Below, piece after piece: positions 12,101-27,100 of a stretch of DNA of 64,000 nucleotides. The stretch comes from Timema cristinae (lineage: Eukaryota > Arthropoda > Insecta > Phasmatodea > Timematidae). The stretch spans positions 3,750,742 through 3,814,741 of the forward strand of contig JBCFYV010001001.1 in the NCBI GenBank assembly GCA_039000515.1, written 5' to 3'. The notes under the pieces are model-generated. The model made no database searches, had not been told where the DNA came from, and saw only the letters and a list, made by a program, of their open reading frames with translations. A program made the position numbers and the translations under genes. Position 1 is the stretch's first letter. Every line of letters begins with the position of its first letter.

Positions 12101-15100
12101 TTTGATCATCTGAGGCTATTCTTTCACAGGCCTGGTAGTGATTTTAACTAGAGTAGACCAGGTTACTAGCCTTGATCGTACCCGCACCCATGACAGTATT
12201 CGTTGCTTACGGTAAGGATGATGTACCGACCGGGTTTGGCACATTTTAGCCAGTATATCACAAGTACAACCGTTGCTAAGTCTTACCCAGACCACGCTTG
12301 CACTATTCCTACAAACCAGTATCCCTACAATAGGAATTGCCTTGCAGACCAGTATACCTCACCCGTGTCGCATACCACTAGGAGGTAAGGTGATGCACCG
12401 ACACATAATGCACATATAATATACATAGTAAAGTGAGAGAGATATAAACGAAACTACCGAGAAGGCATATGCATTAATAATTTGTCTTATATCTACTGAA
12501 ATTCCCGTTTCTTGACTATTTTTCTTATTGAAATTTTGGCTTCTTGCTATTTCCGTTTTAATAATTTCTTCAAAAGCGAGGCAGCCACAAGACCTAATCA
12601 AAATAAAGACCTGAGGAGGAAGAAGGAAGGAGGCCAAGGGAATTCATAAACATCGTTAGGCTCTTGGGAAGACTAATAATCAGCCATATACAACAACCTT
12701 GTTACAATATGTGATGCCCTTGGTAATCAAAGCTTTGGAGTACTCCTAAGAATCAGCGGGAAAGAATGATCTAATTCTTTCTCTCATGTCTGAGTGATTC
12801 CATCTTTACACAGGTGAAGTCTCGAGGAGATCTGATACGCATGGGCCGCATCCAACACCACCAGAAACAGAAGCCTACCAAACTGTATGAGGACTTTCCG
12901 AACATCTTGGGGGGCCACGAGGACTCCGCTGACAATGGTACCGAGAGTGGTGGTGAAGAGATGATGGTGGGAAAGCTGTCCCTCAAACTGCTAGTGGAGC
13001 CCAAGATGTCACCCCTCAGTTATCTGCTCGTCTACTACGTCAGAGAAGACGGGGAAACTGTGCCAGCCACACATGTCATACAAGTTGACAAGTGTTTTGC
13101 CAACAAGGTGACGATTGTTTCCTAATGCTAGCTCTGGACTTAGTAGGGGTGCCCTAGTGCACTGGGACCTCCTAGTACCCAAAGAAATCATAGTGCACTG
13201 GTACCTATCTAGTACCCCAGGAAATCCTAGTGCACTGGGACTTCCTAGTATCCCAGGAAATCATAGTACCTCACAACCTCCTAGTACACTGGGAACTCCT
13301 AGAATACCTAGTCGTGTTACACTAGAACATGAAAAAGATCTCAAAATACTTTTTATAGTAGGTGCGTGGATAAAAACATCATCTGAACCTTTTCTGGTTC
13401 ACCAGTGATGAGGATCTCGAGGTTCAAACCCGTTCTTAGTACTAAGGTAGATTTTCCCAAATGGTTTCTTCCTCTTGATCCAAGGCTACCTCTAAATTCT
13501 ACCTTTCTCGTGCCTAACCCTTTAGTGTGGATATGAGTATGGCCGTACGGTGGTAAGAAACGATGCACAAAGCACAAAATTGTGACAGAGGCTGCAAGGG
13601 TCCGGCTACCCCAGAAACTGTCGCTAACGGTTGTATTTGCTCCCAGGTGAAAGCGTCGTTCCAGAACGATCAAGGCACCCCCGGATCCCGAGCTTCACTT
13701 CACATCACAGCGTCTCCTCACTCACTGTGCGCTGTGGCGGCGGTGGACGAAAGCACCAACTTTCTAGCGGCAAGTAGTGCCTTGGACTCCGAGTGGGTGT
13801 TCCGGGAACTGGCTCACTTCCATATCGATCCAAGTAGTGGCCCCCGCCAGAAGGACGTCTGGGACTATTGCTCCAGGAGTGAGTCAACATACTTGCTATA
13901 ATTTGTTGCTCTATTCTCAGATGAGTCAACACACTCATTATTGGTACTCTCATAGACCCAATTGATCATGAGACCCAATAACGACAGTTTGACCTGATTA
14001 TGAGACCCAATTAACGACAGTGTAACCTACTTTTGAGACCCAATTAACAGTTTTACCTGACTCTAAAACTCAATTAAAGATAAATTGACCAGTTTCTAAG
14101 ACTTTAAAGACAATTTTAACTGATTATGAGACCCAATTAACGACAGTTTTACCTGTTTCTGAGACCCAACTAATGGCAGTTTCACCTGGTTCTGAAACTC
14201 AACCAAAGACAGTTTTACCCGATTTTGAGGTCCAATCAATGATAGTTTGACCTGACTATGAAACCCAAATAACGTCAGTTTTAACCTGATTATGAAAACC
14301 AATTAAGGACAGTTCGACCTGTTTCAGAGACCAAAGCTAGCCCTCCTCTAGAGGAAGAAGAAATTCATAGACCAGTGGTGGAAGAGGAACCACCCATCTG
14401 GGATCTGCGACGCCGGCGTCGTCGTCGCTTCGTGGCGACACATCCCATGTCCAAATATGTCGACGCCATCCAAGCTTTCGATGTAAGAGAACCAATCGGC
14501 AGATTCTAGTCCTTTCACACAGGTCACTGATTTACGTAAAATGGGCCAACCGGTAATGAGATTAATGAACGGGTTTAATTTCTGGCATGGGTGAAATGGG
14601 AGGTTCACCTTTTTAAGGTATTAACTTTGTCGGGAACACGTTAAGCGTTTTAGCACTAGAGTACAGTCGTTTATGTAAACACTTGACCCTTTCACCCTTT
14701 TAAGACTTAAGCTTGATTCACACGTTTGCCGAAAATAGAAAGCAGACTCCGCCTCAGTGTCGCAGCAATTCATACACTGTATGTTGACCCTGTTACAGCC
14801 TACACTACTACCTCTTCTCTACGACTTAGGATAGACTAAAAGGTGGGTGGGAGGAATCTTAGGGACATACTAAAGGGTAAAACATTGTAAAGATGTAAAT
14901 AACGATATGAATGGTTTATTCAAAGGAAATAACAATAATTTACATGGCCTCGAAGGTCAAACGGAGGCATGTTGTAAATCCATCAATAATAACTTATTTA
15001 TTATGTGCGCAGTAAGTTTACGAGTATGTTACTAAACCAGTAACATATCCTACAGTCAACTGGGTCTGCCTTGAAGAGACAGAACATCCCCTAATGTTGA

Positions 15101-18100
15101 ATTTAGTACAATTAATTAATAATTATCTATCGAATCAGATACTTATGCGATGACTAAAGTAAGAGCCTAATGAACAGCTTTAAATTGTTACTAAAGATGT
15201 CTGATTCACTCCAGTGAATTTAAATTTTAATATCACTCAGATATTTCAAATAACATGTGAGTTCTGCTTACAGACTTTAAGTCAAACTCTCGTGGGACTA
15301 TTAGACCTCTACACAAAAAAGAAACGTAAACAAGAACCCCACTTGTTAACAATTAGTCGTATAGTAGTTGAAGCTTTGCATAGTTATGAAACCAATCAAT
15401 TCTAGCAAAATATTTGGAAATATATAAAAGTCTATTAAATTATATTATATTAAATTTATCAACCAGCAAAGGTTACGTTTATATATATATATATATATAA
15501 ATGTTACAAAAGAAACAATACTAAAAAAGGTGAAATTAATATAGCTGATAACAACAATTTCAAGACAATTTACATTCAATACGTTATACATCAAATTAAT
15601 TACTAATTGTGATCATCTAAAATTTTAAGTGACATGACAAGTGGTAGTGCCCAAGTAAAGACAGAAAATAATGAATGTTTCATATCAAAGTATACTTCAA
15701 ATCAATTAACATTTAGGTTATCAAAATCATGACGCCTATTCTGGTTTGTACAAAATATTACGTTAATTTAGAGTTCAAATGTAAACACGCCATAGTTTAT
15801 GTCCGTAGAATATTACGTAGAACAGTTTATCCTGATTTTGTCCAAGAGCGGGACAGAACTTTTCATGAAGCGTCGAAATCAAACAGTCGACTTTGTATAC
15901 AGACACGTTAATATATATAGGAACTCGTTGCTAGGGAAGGATGGTGGGGAATTTGAACACTTGGTTGGTGACGTCACTTCGGCCATCTTGTAGCTAGCAT
16001 GAAATCACGTAGACCATCGACCAGCTAATACCACGGTATTAGGTTACGCAGGGATGATAACGTACTCCCATTACTTACATTGACCCTTTAGACCTCTTCA
16101 ATCGAGACGTATTCAGTCACACAATGTTTCGGTGGTAGATTGCGGGATAGTCGCCGTCCACTGCTCAAGGGAAATCTTGGCCAGCCCATTTTTGTTTAAC
16201 TTCAACTCACCATAGCTCGCTCGGTCCACTCGTCAAACTAGGACGCGACGTGTATAGGCCCGACTTGGAGGTTGTTCTAGCCAGAAGATACAAATGGTAA
16301 GTACATGAACAATTTTAGATTGCAGGCAGTTTATTCTTGTTTTATATCGTTTAATATTGTTCTTGATATAGATCGAAACTACCGTGAACTACAATAGAGA
16401 AGAGTACTGATGCAAAAGGGTTATTAGTCTCGGAGTGGGTGGTATGAATCCAATAGAGCGTTTAGGCGTGAAGGTTAACATGGAGGTGGGTAGTATAATA
16501 TAACCCAATGTTACAACCTATGATGCGTTGCAACGCTAACTTAAAACAGCTCATTATCAACATATTTTCTTTTATAGTGGATAAACATATATTTTAGATC
16601 ATTCTCCCGATAAATGTTTTCAAATTATAACGTTGTGTCGTAGCACAATCCAAAACATTGATAAACACGCTTTACATTAACGGGTTATTTCAAATCCCTT
16701 CACAACGGCCAACGAAGCTGTTTGCTTGCTTCTGGCTATAAAGCGCATTCGTTGTCAAACGCGCATGCGTACTGATTTTAGATGGTTGGTTCTGAGATTT
16801 GATTGGTTCTCCTGTGCCAAACATCTCAGGCAGAGCGGACGAAGTAGAGATGAGTTGAACTTTAATGGAATATCTCACGCCGATGAGGCGGAAAGCTTGT
16901 GATTTCCTTAGAGCTCGTCACGTGACCACGTTTCTGTTCTGCGCTAGTTTTTCGGCGAACGCGTGAATCAACAGTAAGTAAGCCTTCATTTATAAAAAGA
17001 TTAGTTGTAAAACATGACTTCCAACGTACAGTACATTTATTATATTAGTAGAGTGTTTCGCAACACACTGGTGTGCCTCGGCAGTGAATGGTGTGCCGTG
17101 CGGCCACACATCACTGTAAAATAAGAACACGAATTAAGAAATTGGTATGAGCGGTAGCTGTGCGTCGTCCGTATTTCTTACTTGTACTTACTAACATGTT
17201 TAACAAACATATCTGACAAAACCAAACGCTTTCGCGTGAAGTTATAGTTATGGTTTACACAAATTACTATTTTTTTGATTGAAATGTTAACAAATGTTAA
17301 ATAAGTGGGCACAGAAAAATAACTTCACTCTTTAATCATGGAACATTAGAAGTTATTAAAGAAAAAAATAGTCAATATTTTATTAATAATTCTGATTTAC
17401 CATACAACCATTGAACTTTCGCGATGCATACCAAAAACAAAACAGTTTACCACAAAAAAAAAACTTGTTAAATGTACGGTGACCGCGAATGTTTGCAAAA
17501 CATTCTATTAGTAACATAATGCTAACAAAAACATTCTATTAGTAACATAATGCTAACAAAAAACATTCTATTAGTAACATAATGCTAACAAAAAACGATT
17601 TTATTTTCTAACCAACTCCTTCCCCCTTTTTTCTTTAACATTTTTATATTGGACACTATGATAGAGAAAAGCATAAAAATTGTTGCTTATAATGAATAGG
17701 GGCGGCAATTTTGGTCTACTGCAATGAAAAGAAAAGTTTTTTTCTCTTCCGGGGACCTGGTGGTCTAGGGGTAAAGTGTCAGACCTCTCTGCTGGAGGTC
17801 CGGGGTTCAATCCTCGGCCCCAGCACAGATTTATCTGATTACCAAACCCTTCCTTCACCTCTGACAAGATGTATTAATCACAACTTGTGAATGTGTGGAA
17901 TGCCAGGCCTCCACCGTGGTTCGGATCCCACGTTAAACTGTAGGTCCTTTATTTCATCTCACAATCACCCTACCATACACATTAGCGTAAGTGCGTATAA
18001 CCCGAACGGGTAGTAAGATGCGATGTTAGTATAATAATAATAATAATAATAATCATCATCATCCGGGGTAGTACAAGACGTCAGAGGCAATTTTTGTTAT

Positions 18101-21100
18101 TTATTACTATTTACTACTAAACACTTAACTTTCCCTGTCAATAATTACTATAATTCAAATAACTAGAAATAAAAAAATAAATCTCACTTTTGATTTCTCA
18201 AATGGATGTATATTATATCTTTCTAAACTGCATCCTAAAGCTCGTTAAAATAGAAATATAATGATATAACATTATTATTTTGGTTTTAAAAAAGTGAGGG
18301 AAATGTCTCTTCGTGGCACGAAATGAATAAACGGTCTCATTAATTGCGTGCAGTATCTTTGTGATATTAACATCAGTCTTAGGAATGCCAGGTCTCCACC
18401 GTGGTTCGGATTCCACGTTAAACTGTAGGTCCTTCATTTCATCTCACAATCACCCTACCATTACACATTAGCGTAAGAGCGTATAACCCGAACGGGTAGT
18501 AAGACGCGGTGCTAATAATAATAATAATAATAAACATCAGTCTTCTTTGTTTTTTTGGAAGTGAGTAGGCTTATTACATTTTTTAGACTTGCAGGCAGTG
18601 AGGTAGGTAGACAGGATTTCATTTCGAAGGGGAGGGGGGGATTTAATATAAAGGATCGTCTCCCCCCCCTCCCCCCACTGGACAACCATCCCTTTTGTAC
18701 AAACACCCTCCACCCTTACAACCAGTGCAAGTCCACTCGGAAATTGTGTTAGAACACTGGTCACTTAACTCAAACAAGCATAACATGGATTGCTATACTA
18801 TAGGTTGTAAAATATTTTCAAGCCATTCAGTGTGAGAATCAGTCACACAATTAGTGTGAGAATCAGTCACACAATTAGTGCTAACACCTGTGAGTAGAGT
18901 TTTCGTGAAGTTTTGCACCCCAAGGACCTTCCTGGCTATGTCACTGCGTGGAAGGTAAATTTATTTATCCCAAACTAACATTTTAGTGTTCTCTATAACG
19001 GATGTATTTATCCCTGTATATTATTTATTAAATTACTATTTATTACGCAAACTCAGGGACCAGGGTGGCACGAACTCTAGCTACGCCACTGTTTTCCCTT
19101 CCCCCTTTATGTCGAGCCCCGCCTTTCCCGAAGAATTTTTGGAGACCTTGAAAGTGAACACCCCTTCCTAATTTTTTTTACAGGATTTTGGTGTGGTGGT
19201 GATGAGTGATCTTACCCTTGAAACCAGGCCATGCTTTTCTTCAGGACAAGGTAACTAGGGTCCTCCACTTCTTGCAAGACACCTACAGTCTAATTTTCAT
19301 AGGAAGACAATTAGAAAAGTTACTAGATATACTTACATTTATTCATACATCAAGTCATATGATCTGAAGCTGTCACTTTTGATAAACATTATCAATATAT
19401 ATAAATTAATATTAATAACATAGCAACATTTTAGCAATGTTGACTGGTAAAAAATAATTGTGTATTTTAGTTCTTTCCTGTGAAAATTAGACTGCATATA
19501 CAACCTAGTTTTACTCATAACCAAACTCAGAAAATCTGACAATAGAGGCTCCTAGTTTGATAACAGGAGGATCTTAAGCAATAAATAATAAAGGGGACGT
19601 AAGAAAAGGTAGGTTTTTCAAAGTTTTTATATCAACACATTTTTTTGGTCCAAATAAACAAAATATTGCTACATTATAAACAGAGAGTTTAACTTTCTTT
19701 ACATGGTGAACTCAATAGTTGTTGAATATCTGTTAAGAGCATAGTGGTATTAGATGACAAACTTTTTAAACGAAGAGAAAAAGCTGTCATTAAATTCCAG
19801 GACATCCTTGAAAGATATTCAAGAACTTTTGATGTCATCATATTATGAAGAATACAGTTTTTTACAGGAACCATATTTGGTTTATTTTGACCAAAAAGAG
19901 GTTTTGATAGAAGCTGCAGAAACACTCACTTTTTCTTATATCCCTTACACTCCCGAGAGCGCTCCCATAAGATTTAATGTTTAAGTCGTGTATTGGTATG
20001 AAGCTTAAAGGGGGCCTACATTTTAAGTTTAATAAATTGAGAGTATATTTATTATATATTAAAAGATGTCATCACCTCATTTTCAAAAACAGTTTCACGC
20101 AAAATGTCTTAAATCTGAATTCAAATATGGTTATTATAATTTAAAATACAAAATATAGATTCCTTTTTTAAAATTATTTTATCAGTTTGCATTAAGGCGG
20201 GACTGTAGGGGACGCGAGAAAAGGTTTTTATGCCAAAGCATTATTTTGGTCAAAATAAAGACAATATTGTACCTTTATAAACATAAGAATATTTTTTATC
20301 ATAATATGGTGACATCAACAGTTGTTGAATATCCGTTAAGGGTGCCGTGTAATTTAATGACAACTTTTTCTCTTCATTTAAAAAGTTTCAAAAAAAACTG
20401 ACCCAGACTACAAGCTGGAAACAGTAGTGGGTGTAAAAAAAATACTTTTTTTTAAGTTTCTTATCTAAAGCTGCTAGGCTCATGACAGATATTCAACAAC
20501 TGTTGATATCATCATGTGAAGAAAATTAAACTCTCTCTTTTAACTGGAACAATATTGTACTTATTTTGGGCCAAAAAAGTCTTGCTATAAAAACTGCAAA
20601 AATCCTGGTCTTTTCTCGTTTTTCCTACATCCACACCTCAACGACAACTTTCTCTTGATGGGTGTGCTTCAGAAGTTAAGTTCCGTTTTCATATAAAACT
20701 TGATTAAAAATTAATCCTAAAGGGATTTAAAAAACTGACAACACACATCAGTACAATATAATATTGTTTATAGCACTGCATTGAAATAAATCATTCTACT
20801 CTTTAAGATAGGAGGATATTTTTTCTCTAAATTAAACAAATTTTGTTTACATTTAATAAAAATTTGTGTCAGAAGAACCACCTGTTCCATGTTGACCTTG
20901 AACTTGTTTTTCAATTTGTCATTGGTGTTGAGAATGGCCTTGCATTGACATTGGGACACACACAATTTTGAACTTGAGCTTGTTAATGATTTTTAAAGCT
21001 AGGGGGTTGACTATTAAGAAAACCTCATTAGAAAATTCAAGGGCAAAGTGGTTTGTTTACAAGGTCAATGTGGGATCGTGCACAGCATAATTAATGAAAA

Positions 21101-24100
21101 ATAAAAAGGGGTTCAAGGACAAAGTGAAACAGTTGTGTGTAGTCAATATTTATTATTTCATTAAAAAAAGTATTACCATATGTATTGAAAATAACACATT
21201 GGTGCTTAAATGGTGAATTGTCTCCATGTAGTGTGAGCTTTAAATGTTTATTTCGATTATGGCACTGCGCTAATTACCTTATTGTGTCAATAACAATAAT
21301 AATAATAATAATAATACTATTTCAATAAGCATGTTTAAATACAAAGGTTAGTAACGTAGATCTAGTCTTCCTCAAACAAATAAACTAATATTTTGTAGGG
21401 TTCCAACAACACATTCTAAAATAGTTGAGAATTGTTTTTAGTGGTTTTGAAGCTGTAGAACTGTCACTCTCTCTCTGTAAGAATATTTCCCTTCAAGTAG
21501 GTGGCACCATTACATTTCTTCCTCAACATTTACCATTGAAATATCTCGTGTCGTCTTATTTGTTTTATTATATTGGCAGGAGAGGTTGACGCCGATCGAG
21601 TCCGACCTTCTGATGTGAGGATGCATGTCATACCAGGTCAGGATCATTAGTTTGACTTCTTTACTCTGAGAATAGCTCTATCACCTGCTTGTGTTAATGT
21701 CTGTCAGGGTTGTTCGAATGTAATCACACTAGTGGAATAGGGATGAGGAGGTTATGGTTTGAAAGGAAATGTAACAAATTTATGTGGATAAAAGGGTGGG
21801 AAGACCCACTTCAGCTGTCCAATGGTCATTAGGCTGGACTGCCGATGTCGGGGAGAATGGGGCTCGAATCATGGTCGAGTGTAGTTAGTGTGTTATTTTG
21901 TTTTCAAAATAGTTTACCCCTCTCTCTCTCGCTCCAGGCAAATGAGGGCGCACTACCTCTAAATTCAACCTTACTCATCCCTAACACATTATCGTATTCA
22001 TTATATTAGCGTGTAGCCTGAACCGTTAGATTTAAAGATTGGGAACCACTATTCTTTCGTTTGAATGTGGGTACATTCCATCTGGATTTTATTTTACTCA
22101 TTTTGTCTCATTGGTGTATATATGTGGATAGTCTGGATAGCTGGTAAGAGAGGATTCCAAAAAACTGAGTTGGTAAAATTATTTTGTGTCTAAAAGTTAT
22201 CAGTGAATATGATAATATTTGGGACCTTTTTATTTCTTTGTAAGCCTTAGCTTCAATTAACTGCAGGCTATTTGTGGGTCTAACTATTACAAGAAAATCC
22301 TATTAGAAAGGTGTATTTTAAGAAAACACTCTAGAATTTACTTGAGACTAGAATACATGTTTTAGGTAAATATGGCCAACGAAGGTTATAGGACTAGTAG
22401 TCATTATGAGAATGTTTTTGGTGTTTTACCAAATATAACATAGATTCCACTCTCAAAGCGAGTTTATCGAAACAAACATAGACAGTGTGCTACGACAAGT
22501 CTCTTGTTCTCAAAATATTTATATTTATTCATAATAGAATAAAGAAACACTCGACTATAATAATTATTTGTAATAGTGTTACAGTAGAAAAGAGGACTAG
22601 TTGTTCCATTTTGACCTTGAACGTTCTAGTATTTTAATTAAATTGTGCATGACCCCACATTGACCTTGGGAAACACCCCTTTGACCTTGAATTTGTTAAT
22701 TGTAATTCCGCCAGGTGCAAGTACCCCCCTCCCAACCTAGTAATGTAGATCTAAGGTCAGTGTGGGGTCATCTACAGCATCATTAACGTATTAAAACAAG
22801 CTCAAGGTTAAAGTTGAACATCTGTTATCCTAACTACTGTCATATAAATAAATGGTTTGAAATGTGAATAGAATTATTCGATTTAAAGAAAATACTGGAG
22901 AATGGCGCTTACTCAGAAAATGTTTCATTTCGATAATATCCTCTTGATTTAAAGATTGGGGTATATTTCAATGTCCCATTATAAACAGTAGTATATTGTA
23001 CTGATGTGCGTTTCCATTTCTTGTTTTTAAAATCTGTTTCAAATTAATTGGCTATCAAATTAACTATTCAAATGGATCTTAGCTTAAGTGCGCCCTTAAG
23101 ACCGGTCGTGGTAGATACGGACAGCGGATATATATATTTTAAAATGGTAAGTTTTATTTCATATTATTATAACCGTGTTTCATACTATAATTTATTGTGT
23201 TCTTTATTAAATATGAGTTAATATTCTGTTACTAGATTATTTGCTGCTTTGTGATAATGTTAACAGATACAGACCATGTGAGATCTATGAAGTAATATCT
23301 TGGCCTTGATACTCTTATTCAATATTAATGCGTACTTATATATTTCTGGTTTTAAAGACATTTAATTTAAATAACAAACTTGTATGTTTCAGGTAAAGTG
23401 AGCAATAGAAGAGGAAGAGGTAAGCGGTCTGAAGGGAGATTAACACCATTATCTTTTACAATCAAATTATCTGACCACAATTATTTTTGATTAGTTACAC
23501 ATTTTGTTTTATATAAACTTTTGTATGTATTTTAATTTATTTTTAGCAAAATTTTTTTTAATATTATATTATTCTTAATTATTTTATACAGTTTTTGATT
23601 GCCCTATTAGCCAAAAGTGGTACTTAGGTAGTGATTGTCAATTTCAAAGTTTTAAAAAATGATCTATACGTAGAGATCATAATGAAATCAGTCATGGTAA
23701 ACGGAGTGTACATGGTTGACACATTAGTAATCTAACAAGTATCGCGGGGTTTGGCTACAAAGACTTAAATATGCAAATTGCAAATCAAATTATTATTACT
23801 CTAAGGTTAATTACACAACAGGCAACTCCTGAAACCTTGGCCACACGGGTAATGTATTTTTCTTTGATTTCGACCAGCTACAGGGAATTGAGTTTTTTCA
23901 TAATATATTTTCATTTTGCCAATAAAGTGTGTTGCAGTTTTATTTAATTCCTTCTCCTCACTCTGAACCCTTATATTAAATTAGTTTGATCAACGTCTCT
24001 ACTATAACCTAATTTCAGTAGGAAGCCTGTTCTAGAAAGCCTAATTTTTTATCCAAGGTGTCCAGCCAAACTATATTTTTTAATTCCTTGACTTGTCCAG

Positions 24101-27100
24101 ATCTTTCAGAACCAATATACTTTTTTCAGACCACTAGATTTCAATATTAAATATATTTCTGCGATCATCATTTTAAGAACACAGGTTAATATGATTATTT
24201 TTTTCTAGATACGTACACATTTTGAAATTGTGTTGCTCAATGAAGAGGTTAAACCATTTATACCCAGGGCAGTGGGCTTTTGAGTAGTTAAAAATGTATT
24301 TACGTGAAATCATATTGAGCCATTAAAGGATTGCCTTACGCCAGAACGGTTTAAAATAGTTGTGATACATAGCTATTCTAAATTCCTTCACCCATAATAT
24401 AATCAAATTCTCGTGAATGTGCGTAACCACTATTCAACTTTGGCTAAATAAATGTGGTATAGGGTTAGAAAGACTATACGAAAATCATATGTTGTCCTTG
24501 AGAATTGATATTAGTTTGTTAGACAGGGATAATGGTGTTAAAAGAGATTTCAGGTGTGTAATAACTGGAAGAAAAATGTTATTTTGACTATTATAAATAA
24601 AAATAAATGTGTTAATAGACTAAATGTAAACATTCTAAAATTTTATAAAATTCCCTGGCTTTTCCATGACTTCCCTCTGACCAAGCAAATTCCCTGTTTT
24701 TCTAGTCACTGGACACCTGTTGTCAGAATCATACTGCATTTTGGTAGGCTGAAAGGCCTTTCAGAAAGAGCTTCCACTATGGTTCTGGAAGGCCATTTAT
24801 CCTACCAAAATGCTACTATTCTGTGGGGTTGTGGTAAGAAATAAGGTTTTCCAAACCGGTCTTCCTACCAAAAGATGTGTGTATATGAGGTAAATCAATA
24901 TCATAATGTAGGTTTATGAAGAAACTAATAACTATAAAACTCAACTAATGAATACAAATAATGTTTGTTCCTCAGTGAGTAACCGGGCCCGGGGAAGGAG
25001 CAGGATTTCAATGTCTCCTCTGGCCTACCCTCTGACCGTAGGGGTGCCCACAAGCCCCCGAGGGTACTCTGAGGATGCGAGACAACCCTCGATAGAAGTC
25101 CGAACATTCTTTCCTGAAACTTGGCTGTGGGAGTTGATTCACATTGGGTGAGACACTGGGTCGGTGGATCTAGATATCAGCTAGGACGTAGATATGGGTG
25201 GAAGGCGTAACCCCTTGTAATTTGTTGGACCTCCCCTGGGGGTACATATGTACGTATAAAAACTTTTTTTTTTGCTAAAGTTATATTAAATTTGTCTAGA
25301 GGCCGGCCGGCAGGTGGTGAAGCTTGACCTTTAACGAACAAACAGGTTTTCAATCACTTTTCCTTAGTGAGAGAAATGCCACTGAGTCCTTCCGCCACCA
25401 GCATCGTGAGTCGCTGGTTGTTTACAGGTTCCCATATACATGCGCGAGCCAAACCAAACATATCTCCCTGCAAGTGTTACCACCCACCAGCCAGCCTCTA
25501 GAAAATTAGCTTTCTCTGCCTTTGGATCTCAGCTTCGCGAAATATATACTTTTAGAGAACACACCAAGGAACGAACAAATGTTCATTTGATTGATTGGAA
25601 TTGGTATTAATAGCATGTATCAAAAATGACAAATGAAGATAACATGAATTGACGTATGGACAATGAAAGTGGATCTTAGTAACCCTTCTAGCTGTCAGAT
25701 AAGAACCTTTCTATGAAAGTTGATATGTACATTTGTATGACTGAGGCAGGAAGGAGGTCACAATAAATTCTATTCATTATTCATTTCAAGGGCACATATT
25801 GGTTGGGAGAAGAGAGAAAGAGTAAAAGTAAAAGCTTAGTGAGTCATAGAAACACTTATTAAGGTTGGGAAACTCTAGTGATCCTACTGGATAAGTTGAA
25901 AACCATTAGTTTCCATCGCTAACCTGCTGACTTCTTAATGTGTGTATGTAAGTATACTTCATTCACTGTATACATTATTCTCTGAAAGGTCTTTTTTCCT
26001 GACAATATATTACTATGTAATAGATTTCTGGTAAGGAAAAAGACCTTTAAGAAAACAATTCCTACGCTGAACAGACTTTAAGTATGTATGTATGTATGTA
26101 TGTATGTATGTATGTATGTATGTATGCATTTTTGTATATCAACATACATATTCAAATACCTAATATTGTGGCTGAGTGATTAGGAGCCTTGGTGTGTGAC
26201 CTTGGCCTGGAGATACAGCTTACTCTGATAGGTGTCAGTATCATCTTGAAGAAATACACTATGTCCCATTTTATAAGCTACACCATGCTGTAATCCATAA
26301 AGGTACGACTGATGCCTTTGAGAGTAAATGGGGCGTGCCTCTAAGAATCAAGTATATATATAAAGGTCATATAGCCTACAGGTTGTTACTAAGTTAAGCA
26401 ACTCATGTACTGAACTATACAGAAAAAAACAGGCGTTTAGTGAGCATCCTGTACACGGGAATAGCCAGGAGTTTAGTGAGTGTGTCCTGTGTACAGGAAT
26501 AATCAGGAGTTTATTGATTATCCCGTGTACAGGAATAGCCAGGAGTTTATTGAGTATCTCGTGTACAGGAATAGCCAGGAGTTTACTGAGTGTGTCCTTT
26601 ATGCAGGAATAATCAGGAGTTTATTGATTATCCCGTGTACAGGAATAATCAGGAGTTTATTGATTATCCCGTGTACAGGAATAGCCAGGAGTTTACTGAG
26701 TATGTCCTTTATGCAGGAATAATCAGGAGTTTATTGATTATCCCGTGTACAGGAATAATCAGGAGTTTATTGAGTATCCCGTGTACAGGAATAGCCAGGA
26801 GCTTCTGAGTGTGTCCTGTATGCAGGAATAATCAAGAGTTTACTGAGTGTGTCCTGTGTACAGGAAGGAGGGGGAAACAGTTCTGAAGCGGGATCTACCT
26901 CACACCATCACGGACTGGGTGGGTAGCACAGTCTGTGTATCGGCCCAACACGGGTTGGGGGTGTCTTCCCCCGCGAAGGTCAGGGCCTTCCAGCCATTCT
27001 TCCTCGATTACGTCATGCCATACTCCATCAAACGAGGAGAGGTGGTCCATCTCAAGGTGTCGCTGTACAACTTCCTCGCCCACAGCTTACCGGTAAGAGA

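Noticed and set aside
14328..25147. Anaphylatoxin domain after the basic site
   Set aside because: Exons 8-12 hold only one Cys after the Arg run (RPC in exon 9); the six-Cys pattern is absent.
26480..26808. Frames repeating [12 protein letters not shown] as a possible coding repeat
   Set aside because: They lie in the intronic acceptor array; frame is lost between units, so they are not a separate gene, though decoy splicing could include part.
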